Assembly: GCF_001186125.1 (NCBI RefSeq)
Contig: NW_014040535.1
Span: 163,688-187,884 of the forward strand
Direction of reading: 5' to 3'
Source: Sphaeroforma arctica JP610
Lineage: Eukaryota; Opisthokonta; Ichthyosporea; Ichthyophonida
DNA length: 24,197 bases
Each line of letters opens with the position of its first letter. Positions within the stretch are counted from its first letter, which is position 1. Made by a program: the position numbers and the translations under genes. Positions 11,527 to 19,856 of the stretch are shown here, piece after piece. Below the pieces are notes generated by a model, which saw nothing but the letters and a program-made list of their open reading frames with translations, did not search any database and was not told the origin of the DNA.

Positions 11527-12366
11527 ATGGTATATGTCCATTTCCAGAAAGCGTTAAAAATACACAAACAACAATAGAAAAGAAAAGATGGTATTCCAAA
11601 GAATGTTATGCTTGATTATTTAGGTATTCCCACTTACGAAAAAAGTCAGAACCGTACTGCCGTGCACATTCCAAAAACTGATAAAAACTACACTACCCAC
11701 GGATGCTAAGAATGCTTGTAAATACAAGTGGATGGATATCACAGTATTGACTGCCTGCGCTCAAGCAACCGGCGATGTGACAGCTACAGCACGCGTGCCT
11801 CGTACTCAGAATACAACTCTGATGGAAGCGTATGCAATATTAAAGGTCGGTGAGGACAAGCAAGTTTATAGATGGAAAAGATTTTGAATTTGTCAGTTAG
11901 ATTTGTAAGAGACTGTGTACACGCGGCGGCACTAATATGGATCGTGTCTCAGCAAGCTGTATGGGCACGTGTGAACGAATTGAAGCGCTTATAATTCGAT
12001 TCTAAGGTGCAGCGTAGACAATGCACAAACAAGGGTCATCCGGAATTGAGCTGTGCACAAAACAATATGTGTAAGTGGATAGTGCCAACCGGTATTTTGG
12101 CTGAAGATATTTGTACGACACCCACACTCCTTGTGATTGAAGCCCCTCACACTATCGCATAGGGATAGTATTATTTATTTCAATTCGCATAGCGCCAAGA
12201 AAATCTAATTGCGTGAGTTAAGTCATGCGTATATCTTCGCAAATAAAGCAAGTTCGGGATAGCCTAAAGCCAAAACAACCACGCCGTGTACGCCTAGAAT
12301 CATTGTCTACAGTAAGTATACAGATGCTACTATTCACTGACACGACAGCCGAGTTTTGGAGTGCAC

Positions 12367-12370
12367 GTAT
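12367..12370. repeat. Target-site duplication, 5' copy (GTAT)
   Basis: GTAT immediately precedes the 5' LTR and is repeated immediately after the 3' LTR. A 4-bp duplication fits Ty3/gypsy integrases, which usually make 4-6 bp staggers. Confidence 0.9.
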
Positions 12371-12919
12371 TGTAGAAATACGGCCTCCGGTCAGTTTAAA
12401 ATATCAAGATCAAATGAGATAACACGTTGGTTTTTATTCCAATATTTCTAAAGTGTTCTAAATTCACTTTGATGGCTCCAATAGCCTGAGTCTGGTATGA
12501 CTCATTTACTTGGACCTATTTGAGACGATAATAGATGTAGGAACTAAATTTCATAATCTCTGAACTACTACTTACAGGTTTTGGTCTTCCCGCCAATCTC
12601 CAAAATCCAACAAGAATTTTTCTTTTTTTACTTTTCTTCAGATGGAACTTTATTTATATTAGCTAATGTATTAACTTGACTTACGTTCTTATGTCTATCT
12701 ACAAATTAGACATGTGGTCATGAACACTTAGTACTTCTAGTGAAGATTATTCAATAAAGAACAGCTAGAGGTACGTCCTGTGTGATCGAGTATATTAAGG
12801 CTCTTACCAAGAGGCAGTCCCGATCATTCTTATACCACTGCTAAATCCTAACTGACTTACATTATATCTTAGTTTGTATAACATAGTTTAAAACATAGAA
12901 ATATCCATCGAAGTTTACA
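12371..12919 (+). repeat. 5' LTR (549 bp)
   Basis: TG...CA ends; the terminal TGTA/TACA are inverted. Compared with the 3' LTR it lacks a 34-bp AT-rich segment after GGTTTTTATT near 12438, and smaller blocks of 2, 8 and 7 bp; together these account for the 51-bp length difference. AATAAA lies at 12753-12758. The promoter was not pinpointed; the T-rich block near 12610-12650 and TTTATATTAG are candidates only. Confidence 0.96.
12753..12758 (+). terminator. AATAAA poly(A) signal in 5' LTR
   Basis: Exact AATAAA hexamer, conserved at the matching place in the 3' LTR (20283-20288). In an LTR element the 3' copy would direct transcript cleavage. Confidence 0.6.
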
Positions 12920-13107
12920 TATATTTCAGTTATTTAGTAGTTACCGTAGTGTACTGCTTCTAGACTGTCTAACAATTGCTTACTATCCAGCGCCAGGACT
13001 GTAAATATTCTATACTACCTCATAGTGGCTAGTACTACCCTAAAGTTAGCTACACGCTAGTTACTATACCTAGACTTTATTATTTTTCCTATTCTTGAGC
13101 TATTACT
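12920..13107 (+). other. Retrotransposon leader, no canonical primer-binding site
   Basis: This is the untranslated stretch between the 5' LTR and the gag ATG. Immediately after the LTR the sequence is TATATTTCAGTTATTTAG. A normal primer-binding site begins TGG, the complement of the tRNA CCA end, within a few bases of the LTR, and none is present. Priming may have used another mechanism (an internal tRNA fragment or self-priming), or the site may have mutated. Confidence 0.7.
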
Positions 13108-13320
13108 ATGCCTAAATGAAATTCAAAAGGCAAGGGACCCGCCAGCTCTAAGCCTGCTAAGCCTGTTGAGGTTCCTGAGGTTACTGGGGACGCTGGTCCG
13201 TCTGGTACTGAGCCTGCCGTTGAAGCTGTAGTGGAAGCCGTTGAAGCTGTAGAGGAAGCCGTTTCTGAGCTTGGTTCTGAGGCAAACTCTGAGGATGACT
13301 CGTCGGACCCTAAAGCCTTG

Positions 13321-14071
13321 GAAGTGGAGGTCTCAACTGCCGCGGAAAGGCTCACCAGCGTCCGTGTGTCTCTTAGTAGTGCAGCCCAGGGCCTTAGCTC
13401 GCCATCTGACCGCGAAAAGTCAGATATTGGAAAGGCTATGTCTCCTGAACAAGTGGAGGAATCGTCTCGAGATCGACGGTTTATTACTACTAAAAATCAG
13501 CCCAATCCACTTGTTAACAAAGATGGTGGCGTTCCATTTCGTGAAATTTCATTGAATGCCTCGCCACTGAATACCTCGCCACTGAATGCCTCGCCACTGA
13601 ATGTTGGGGCGGAAGACGCAAATGTTGGGGACGCCATAACTAGACAACGAGTGGTTGGATCTTTTCAATCTCGACGCCCTTTGAACCGCAAAGATGTGGA
13701 AGTGGAGGTCGAAGTGGAGGTCTCAACTGCCGCGGAAAGGCTCACCAGCGTCCGTGTGTCTCCTAGTAGTGCAGCCCAGGGCCTCAGCTCGCCATCTGAC
13801 CGCGAAAAGTCAGATATTGGAAAAGCTATATCTCCTGAACAAGTGGAGGAATCGTCTCGAGATCGACGGTTTATTACTACTAAAAATCAGCCCAATCCAC
13901 TTGTTAACAAAGATGGTGGCGTTCCATTTCGTGAAATTTCATTGAATGCCTCGCCACTGAATGCCTCGCCACTGAATGTTGGAGCGGAAGACGCAAATGT
14001 TGGGGACGCCATAACTCGACAACGAGTGGTTGGATCTTCTCAATCTCGACGCCATTTGAACCGCAAAGATG
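13321..14071 (+). repeat. 390-bp in-frame tandem duplication in gag
   Basis: 13321-13696 and 13711-14071 are near-identical, about 8 substitutions by eye; the second copy is 15 bp shorter because it has one fewer 15-bp SPLNA-type unit. The offset is exactly 390 bp (130 codons), so the frame is kept. A short GTGGAAGTGGAGGTC linker joins the copies and could have mediated unequal exchange. Confidence 0.96.
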
Positions 14072-14153
14072 AGCTTTTAAAGGAGCAAGCTGCTGCCGCA
14101 GCTGCTGACCCTTAGATCATATCCCACGTGGCTGATATTCTTCCTATACCGAA

Positions 14154-14169
14154 TATATATATATATATT
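14154..14169. repeat. Short (AT)n tract
   Basis: About eight AT units at the 3' side of the antisense tRNA-like sequence. On the minus strand it would be the tail of that sequence. Confidence 0.8.
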
Positions 14170-14239
14170 CCTAGCCGGGTTTCAAATCTGGGACCCACTG
14201 GTTTACCAGCCAGCAGGGTTACCACTGAGCCAGTTACCG
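14168..14239 (-). other. tRNA-Thr-like relic or SINE head, antisense in gag
   Basis: On the minus strand, TGGCTCAGTGG (14232-14222) is a perfect match to the tRNA A-box/D-arm consensus. CTGGCTGGTAAACCAG (about 14214-14199) resembles a threonine anticodon arm with GGT in the loop. GGTCCCAGATTTGAAACCC (about 14195-14177) resembles a T-arm and B-box with substitutions. The acceptor ends (CGGTAAC and CTAGGAA) do not pair and the T-stem is weak, so this is not a functional tRNA. An (AT)n tract follows at its 3' side, as tRNA-derived SINEs often have a simple-repeat tail. Coding sense in gag passes through it. Confidence 0.55.
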
Positions 14240-14594
14240 CTGGTGAAGTGGGTAAAACTTCAACATCTAATCTCTATAGCTCGGAAGCTACAATCGACCA
14301 TCCTCTCGACAACCCTAACCCTGTCAGAGGCTATGATCGTATGGAAATCGGTGAGGCTTACCACCCTCATAACATCGATCCTCATTTATCGTCTAACCAT
14401 GGTAATCACGACTTTGGTAATCGTTATACCAGTACCTCACTAGAGAGTACCCACTCTAGCTCTGAAGACGAGGAAGTGAGAACCAGACACCATCGTCTCA
14501 GGCTATTACGTTCTGGTATGCAAGTCATTGAGGGCAGTCTATTGAATGACTCTGACCTTGACGATAAGAAGCGGATAACATTTGCTATCTAATC

Positions 14595-15508
14595 GATAAC
14601 AAGAGAAAGGAGATAGACTCCATCTTGGCACTAGCAACCCGTAGCACTGAGCGTGAGCCTCGTGAACGCTTCGAACCAAGCTTTATAAAGCAGCTAGGTA
14701 ACGCGAAGGCTGAAGTCGATTCTCTACTAATGAGAGTACAGTGGGGACACTGAAGGTCTTTGACCAGCTTAAGGAGTCTGCCAGCCTTAAGGATAAGCAG
14801 ATAATGAATGCCTTTATTCATTTCTATGAGACAGAGGAATGGATAACTATCTTGAAGGCCTATGAGCCCAACTGGAAATCCCTACCCTGGCGCCAGTTGC
14901 GTGAGAATATACGTAACGCCTTCTTTGAATATGCACGTGACCGTGAACTTCTAGAATCTCGCAAGTCCTTTGCGAATGATACTACTATTCGAGGTACTCT
15001 AGCTCGTATGACACATATGAACACTCGGATGGGAGGTCGTACATATACTGCGAATATTTATTAATTTGTCAGATGATGGAGACTCTGGGGGCTAACCTTT
15101 TTAGGAAGGTCAATGATGATATTATCGCCGATGGTGATTTGCGATCTATGCCTTGGTCTGTCTTTGAGATGATAGTTCAAAAGCATACCAACCCATCTAC
15201 TAGAGTACTTAGTACCTCGAAATTTACCCAGCCCGCTAAGCGTACCGCGATAGAAACCTCGCACTACTGCTGGAGGTGGTAAAGGCGCTACATCTACTGA
15301 ACCAAAGGGTGAAAGGAAGGAGAGAGCACCTTGCAAGAAGTGTGGTTACAACCTCACTAAACGTGGTGGCAAGTGGAATGGTAAACACGACTCTGTTAAG
15401 TGTGCACCAGGCAAGCCAAACTTTGGACATTGTATGAAAGAGTGTAATACTTGCAAGGGTACTAACGGTTGGCACAAAGATGATTGCAAGGACATACCGG
15501 ACGTCTAA
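14595..15508 (+). pseudogene. gag: gag, capsid and nucleocapsid region (frameshifted)
   Basis: The region is recovered in successive frames. 14595-about 14740 includes KRKEIDSILALATRSTERE. 14741-15061 includes KQIMNAFIHFYETEEWITI, with a helical capsid-like character (NWKSLPWRQLRENIRNAFFE). 15073-about 15250 includes PWSVFEMIVQKHTNPSTRV. About 15254-15508 is the nucleocapsid. Two Cys/His motifs occur at 15332-15487: C-x2-C-x14-H-x4-C, then C-x2-C-x6-H-x3-C. The usual retroelement knuckle is C-x2-C-x4-H-x4-C, so both spacings are unusual. It ends at TAA 15506-15508, in the same frame as the protease, with a second stop, TGA 15518-15520, before the next ATG. Confidence 0.8.
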
Positions 15509-15529
15509 GTTAAGCACTGACAGTTTTAT

Positions 15530-15960
15530 ATGTGTGCACTAGAGCAAGATTATGAGAAAAAGTTCAATAAAATCTATACCAAAGGAGATGAACGTATATT
15601 TCAAACCGTTTATGTAAATGGAGAAAAAGTTATAGCACTTTTTGATCCAGGGGCTGAAGTCTCTGTTATCTCGCGCCGAGTAGCCTACGCTACAGATATG
15701 GCTATCCATAACGAAACAACTAATTTAATCTTGGGAAATGGCAAAGTTACCACTTGCGAAGAAGCCATTGACTATGCACACATAATGTTGTCAGATAGAA
15801 GAGAAGTGAAGACTCACCTAATCGTTACTGACATGTCTCAGAAATACGATTTAATTATAGGTATGACTGGTCTTCTCAGTTTAGGTATAACTCTCACTGG
15901 TCTGCCTAATGGACTAGACCCAAATAAAGATCAGTCAGATGATAACATGTTAAAGATACC
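15530..15960 (+). pseudogene. pol: pol, aspartic protease domain
   Basis: This is a retropepsin-type domain that would mature the polyprotein. ALFDPGAEVSVISRR at about 15638-15682 aligns with the catalytic D-T/S-G-A motif, but the second residue is Pro (codon CCA 15647-15649), which should impair catalysis. HLIVTDMSQKYDLIIGM and LLSLGI match the C-terminal half (DLIIG...L...I). The frame opens at ATG 15530 and continues without interruption into RT as far as 16453. Confidence 0.85.
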
Positions 15961-17038
15961 CAAACCTCCGGAAGGTGAAGCAAAGGATATGATTCCGCAC
16001 TTTACCTATTTAGTTATGGACTTAATTATACAAAACAGGAAGATTGCAATAACTGACTGGTGTATGTTTAAGTTCTCTAACGGGCACGTGAAGCTTGACT
16101 TAACAAACGTCGACTTCTCTAAGTTAAAGTGTCCTTCACATAATTACGTGGGTTGGAGACACAAAGACGTTGTCAAAACCCAAATTGAAGATTGGTTAAA
16201 ACATGGTCTAATTGAAATCAATTATGATGCAATCCCAGTTGACTTAGCTCTGTTAGCGGTTGATCAATATAAATCTGATGGAACGTTTAGTAAAACAAGA
16301 GTAGTACTAGACCTGTCGCCTATCAACAAACTAATTCCGCAACATAGTTTTCCCTTACCAAAGATAAGCGAGATACTACGCAAAATGAAAGGTACGACTA
16401 TCTTTTCCAAGGTATACTTAAAAAGCTGCATTCCATCAATTACAAATATATGAGCCGCATAGGAAATACTATACCTTTACTTGGCAAGGTAAGAAGTACC
16501 AGTTTAAATGTGCACCTGAAGGCTTACACATGTTACCTTCTTTCTTCCAACAAGTTACGATGGAACTATGGACCTGTCGGATAACGTATCACTATATTTA
16601 GATGATATAGTTATCTTTACAAAGACAGCACATGAACATGCTAAACTCGTTAAGGAAGTCTTAAAGCGACTAAACCATGTCAAACTTAAGATTAACGAGG
16701 ACAAGTGTTCTTTTGCTAAAGATACTATACACTTAGTTGATTACAAGGTATCTGCAGCAGGGGTAGAAATTGATACCGGCACGAAACAATTTCTGTTGGA
16801 TTTATGAACACCGATTACTGGAAGAGATGTGAACTCTGTGTGTGTGTTTGTTAACTTCTTCTCAGATTCGGTACCTCATCTTTCTCATTACTTAAAGCCT
16901 TTCAGTCACCTACGGCTGCACAAAGGACCTTTGGGAAAGCTCTGGACTAAAGAATGTGATGATACATTTAAGCTAGTCAAAAGTAAAGTAATGGACGCAT
17001 CCATCATGAAATACCCCGTGGATGGCGTTCCATTCTAA
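15961..17038 (+). pseudogene. pol: pol, reverse transcriptase domain (broken)
   Basis: Finger-palm motifs are clear: QIEDWLKHGLIE, KTRVVLDLSPINKLIPQHSF, PLPKISEILRKMKG and FSKVYLKS. In the last the catalytic Asp expected in the FSK-x-D-L motif is Tyr (TAC 16415-16417). A frameshift at about 16430-16440 leads to YEPHRKYYTFTWQGKKYQF and CAPEGLHMLPSFFQQ; a second at about 16563-16580 leads to LYLDDIVIFTK, keeping the YLDD box at 16595-16606. The thumb/connection follows: HVKLKINEDKCSFAK, TGA 16805-16807, then TGRDVNSVCVFVNFF and LKPFSHLRL. TAA at 17036-17038 separates it from RNase H in the same frame. Motif order is typical of Ty3/gypsy RT. Confidence 0.93.
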
Positions 17039-17420
17039 GTAACAACCGACGCTTCAGATCGAGCGGTATGTGGAATGCTATACCAAACGATAAATGGTAA
17101 AGCACGCTACATACAATTCTTTAGCAAGAGTTATAATAAGAGTCAACGGAATTACCCTACCGTTAAACAAGAGCTCCTTGCTATTGTTACTGCGCTAAGA
17201 CAATTTTAAAGACTACCTTTATGGAAGTTACTTCGCTGTCGCCTGTGATCAAAAGTCTTTAACATATTTAAAGGACATGAACCCTGATTCACAGTTGGTG
17301 AGCCGCTGGCATGACATTATTGCTAGCTTCGCTTTTAACATTACACACATACCAGGAATACATAATCATCTTCCTGACATGCTCTCTCGACTTGTCCCTG
17401 ACTACCAGAAAACAGTTATA
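17039..17420 (+). pseudogene. pol: pol, RNase H domain (frameshifted)
   Basis: All four acidic positions of retroelement RNase H are recognisable: Asp in TTDASDRAVCGMLY (17048-17050), Glu in KQELLAI (17171-17173), Asp in ACDQKSLTYL (about 17247) and Asp in LPDMLSR (about 17373). FFSKSYNKSQRNYPT matches the usual FxSrxLs..E.nY.t segment. A frameshift in the T-run at about 17205-17209 (TTTTAAAG) breaks the frame, giving an immediate TAA in the old frame. This RNase H would degrade the RNA strand of the RNA-DNA hybrid. Confidence 0.9.
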
Positions 17421-17438
17421 GAGTTATTAACAACCGAT

Positions 17439-17846
17439 TGGAAGCTTAATAAGAAATGGTTTAACCTCGCTCAATCAAGATGGGGTCCATTTACTATTGA
17501 TATGTTCGCCGCAGAACACAACAAACAGGTTTCTGATTATAGGTCGTTGACTTATCCTAATGGTGATGCCTTTCAACTTGACTTATCAAAGCATACTGCG
17601 TGGGCTAACCCACCTCGGCAACTTATCGCACAGTTGTTAAATTATGTTAATATTACTAGATCTACCATTACGCTGTGTTGTCCCTTACGTAGCTCCGACC
17701 CATGGATATGTGATTTAGTTAATATGATACAAGACGAGGCTATCTATGTCGACCGTGAAACCGACACGTTCTTGTATCAGGGATCCTATTCTATTAAGAA
17801 GACACCTTGGAAACACACCACCGTTTGTCGCATCGGTCCTGCTGGT
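17439..17846 (+). pseudogene. pol: pol, extra NPP-containing domain between RNase H and integrase
   Basis: In one undisrupted frame, SRWGPFTIDMFAAEHNKQVS is followed by NGDAFQLDLSKHTAWANPPRQLI (in parts) and then CCPLRSSDPWICDLV. The order W-x2-F-T-I-D-x-F-A, D-A-F, W-x-N-P-P, then a hydrophobic strand ending P...PW resembles the segment that follows RNase H in DIRS-type retroelements, often described as adenine-methyltransferase-like (motif IV D/N-P-P). Here the residue after NPP is Arg instead of an aromatic, so methyltransferase activity is doubtful. The family link is from memory of motif order and needs a profile search. Confidence 0.55.
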
Positions 17847-18470
17847 ATCACTAAGTGGAAACCCTCAACCGAGTTCTTAGCTAAACTAGAGGAGTCTAAG
17901 GAGTTTGAACAAAAGCTCAAGACTCTTACAACACATGCACCCAACAAGAATGCAGTCGAGGTAATGCCGATTGAGACTGCATTAGATCGTAAAAACATGG
18001 AACTAGCTAAGGCCATGGGTCAAAGACTCAAAGCTCTAAGAGAGCCTGAAGCTCGCACTCAACTACTTAAAGGGCTGCTTAAAGAACAGCCAGGAGTTGC
18101 GAAACAACTGAAGAAGATACTTCAACAATATAGTGTTGTTAATTACGTATCTCAGGAGTCTACCCCTCCTGATACCGAAGTTGCCATATCTAACGGGACT
18201 ATGGTTCATCCAGCCAGCGTTACACAGAATCTGACTGACTTAGAAGAGCTCGAGAGTAGAGTTAAAATATTACATAATTGAACTCATCGAGCATATGAGC
18301 ATACTTATAAGATGGCTATTCGTGCAGGGCTTGATCACCCTGCGCTGAAAGAAACCATACGTGAAGTATACCAACGCTGTGCTGATTGTGAAAAGAATCA
18401 GATCAAGCGCTACGGTTGGGAACCCCTAAAAAGTGTGACAGAAGACCAACCGATGGGCCGAGTCTTGTCG
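17847..18470 (+). pseudogene. pol: pol, linker and integrase zinc-binding region
   Basis: About 145 residues of charged, helix-prone linker (KLEESKEFEQKLKTL, MELAKAMGQRLKALREPE, GVAKQLKKILQQYSVV) separate the extra domain from integrase. TGA at 18279-18281 falls just before THRAYEHTYKMAIRAG, and EVYQRCADCEKNQIKRY completes a His-x4-His ... Cys-x2-Cys site typical of the retroviral-type integrase N-domain. The frame shifts at about 18455-18470. Confidence 0.82.
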
Positions 18471-19034
18471 ATTTGGTCAAACTCCCTCAATCCAAGCATA
18501 CTGGCGATGCATATATCTGTCATTTCTTATGTGTGGCTTCGGGCTATAACTTGCTTTGTGCAGTACCGAACATACGCCCGCAAACAGTGGCTGAGTTATG
18601 CTATCACGTCTTTAATGACTTCGATTTCCCCCGAGTACTATGTTCTGATAACGGTATTGAGTTTTGTACCGACGTAATGGAGGCACTTATACTCGAATCA
18701 GGCATGACCCATAGGCGTGGTGTTCCTTATAAACCTCAAACGCAGGGTGCAAATGAGACACGTCTTAGAGAACTAAAGAAGCTATTGCATACCACACTAG
18801 ATGACGTTGAGGATATGTGGCCTTATCATTTGAAATGGGTTCAGACTCAAATGAATAACTGCATGAATAACACTCCCGCTTCACTATTTCTTTGGCCGCT
18901 ATAGTGAATTACAAGCAACGTTTGACAAACCTGCGCCTGAGAAACACGATACTCCGTGGCTACAAAAAGATCGAGCATATGCAGAACGTTGTTTACCCCT
19001 ATTTACTCGAGCACAAGAATCGTGTCCTACTTAA
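18416..19034 (+). pseudogene. pol: pol, integrase catalytic core
   Basis: The DDE core is visible: Asp in LVDLVKLPQSKHTGDAYICH in the position of the first Asp, Asp in RVLCSDNGIEF, and Glu in QGANETRLRELKKLL. GVPYKPQTQGANE is the usual H/P-x-PQ-x-QG-x-x-E block before the third acid. WPYHLKWVQTQMNN follows. A frameshift near 18890 turns SLFLWPL into an FGRYSELQA reading, which continues to TAA 19032-19034. The core would join viral cDNA to chromosomal DNA. Confidence 0.9.
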
Positions 19035-19070
19035 AGCGTATGACCGATGAAATAACACTTAAAAAACATT

Positions 19071-19730
19071 GTTAAGTTCAAAGTTGGCGATTATGTTAAC
19101 ATTATAAATCGCAATGCCAACGTTACCGAACTCTCTTCTAAGACAATTGTACCTTTTGTTATTTCCTACCATGATGAGAAGAGTGATACTTACGAAGTGA
19201 ATAACATAGATGGTACTAACGCAACTAGTTTAGGCACTCACCGTATCCATACCTCCGAACTCTCATTCGCTCGCTCATTTGATTCTGATGACCCAGTTAT
19301 AGAGTCACAAGTCAAAGATATAATTGTCAAAACATCCGAAGACGGTTACACTTACTACAAGACCCGTTTTATGGATGGGACAGTAGCTTGGCTAACCTCC
19401 TATGCGTTTCGCGAATCTCGCGACTTCCTTCGTATTTTTAATAAGAAATGGAATAAGCGTTTACATAAGAATATACGTGATAAACGGAACGTGTTTCCTC
19501 AGGTGACTACAAACCCGGATGGATCTGAAATTCCCTATTTGCCACCTACTTCCTATGTGACTAAACTTTCTGATCTGCTTACCAACAGAGCAGAAAATTC
19601 TTTGAATTTACATACTAATGAAGAACAACTTTTGGCTATTACCTTACCAGGTAATAAACGTAAGGCGCCTACATCGAAAATGGTTACTGGACCAAATACT
19701 AAACGACATAGAGTACAACATGAGTCTTGA
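19071..19730 (+). pseudogene. pol: pol, integrase C-terminus with chromodomain-like module
   Basis: VKFKVGDYVNIINR begins the SH3-like integrase C-domain (about 19071). THRIHTSELSFARSF precedes a chromodomain-like block at 19296-19455: VIESQVKDIIVKTSEDG, YTYYKTRFMDGTVAWL and RESRDFLRIFNKKW, with the aromatic/charged pattern of Y-x-V-x-W/F-x-G/D. The tail is basic (NKRKAPTSK, NTKRHRV), resembling a bipartite nuclear localisation signal. The final stop is TGA 19728-19730. In chromoviruses this module tethers integration to modified histones. The segment is undisrupted for 177 codons from 19197. Confidence 0.75.
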
Positions 19731-19856
19731 ACTCGTACATGTAGGCACATACTTACTCGATATGCCATGAACAAAACCGTTTTACTTTGGGTTTCGCTTT
19801 ACGAACTAGATCGTACCTTCACGTACGTCCATAGTCCTAAAAGCCACTGGGGGCTA
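19731..19856 (+). other. 3' untranslated region and polypurine tract candidate
   Basis: Between the last stop and the 3' LTR. AAAAGCCACTGGGGGCTA ends directly at the LTR TG; its GGGGG run is the best candidate polypurine tract for plus-strand priming, though it is interrupted by pyrimidines. Confidence 0.55.

Larger units (their letters stand above)
11400..12370 (+). pseudogene. Possible C-terminal part of the nuclease relic, unrecognised
   Basis: Three plus-strand segments look coding but lie in different frames. 11702-11887 has 61 codons, including KYKWMDITVLTACAQATGD. About 11890-12162 has VHAAALIWIVSQQAVWARVN and, after a TAA, CTNKGHPELSCAQNNMCKW, a Cys/His cluster that could be a small zinc site. 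12225-12370 is open and runs into the LTR. I do not recognise these domains. They share strand and order with the nuclease relic, so they may be its C-terminal extension or a second gene. The last frame is interrupted by the retrotransposon. Confidence 0.4.
13108..14592 (+). pseudogene. gag: gag, N-terminal part (broken)
   Basis: The ATG at 13108 is followed by MPK and then TGA at 13117-13119, likely from TGG. The same frame then stays open to TAG 14113-14115, resumes, and ends at TAA 14590-14592. The N-terminal third is Pro/Ala/Val/Glu-rich and low-complexity. The middle consists of two 130-codon repeats containing SPLNA motifs and AERLTSVRVS. The last part is Ser/His/Asp-rich (SLESTHSSSEDEEVRTRHHR) and leads into the capsid-like region in another frame. 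No cellular homology was recognised. It is assigned to gag by position after the LTR and before the zinc knuckles. The frame also reads through an antisense tRNA-like sequence at 14168-14239. Confidence 0.8.

Noticed and set aside
13089-13355. Minus-strand 88-codon frame rich in Ser/Ala/Thr
   Set aside because: It is the complement of the low-complexity gag N-terminus, whose plus-strand frame is longer and continues into the gag repeats.
13271-13945. Second plus-strand frame repeating KWRSQLPRKGSPASV
   Set aside because: It is an out-of-phase reading of the duplicated gag unit; its apparent repetition only reflects the 390-bp duplication.
15506-15520. Programmed stop-codon readthrough between gag and pol
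   Set aside because: Gag and protease are in the same frame across TAA and TGA, but with so many random lesions in this copy the two stops cannot be taken as a programmed signal.
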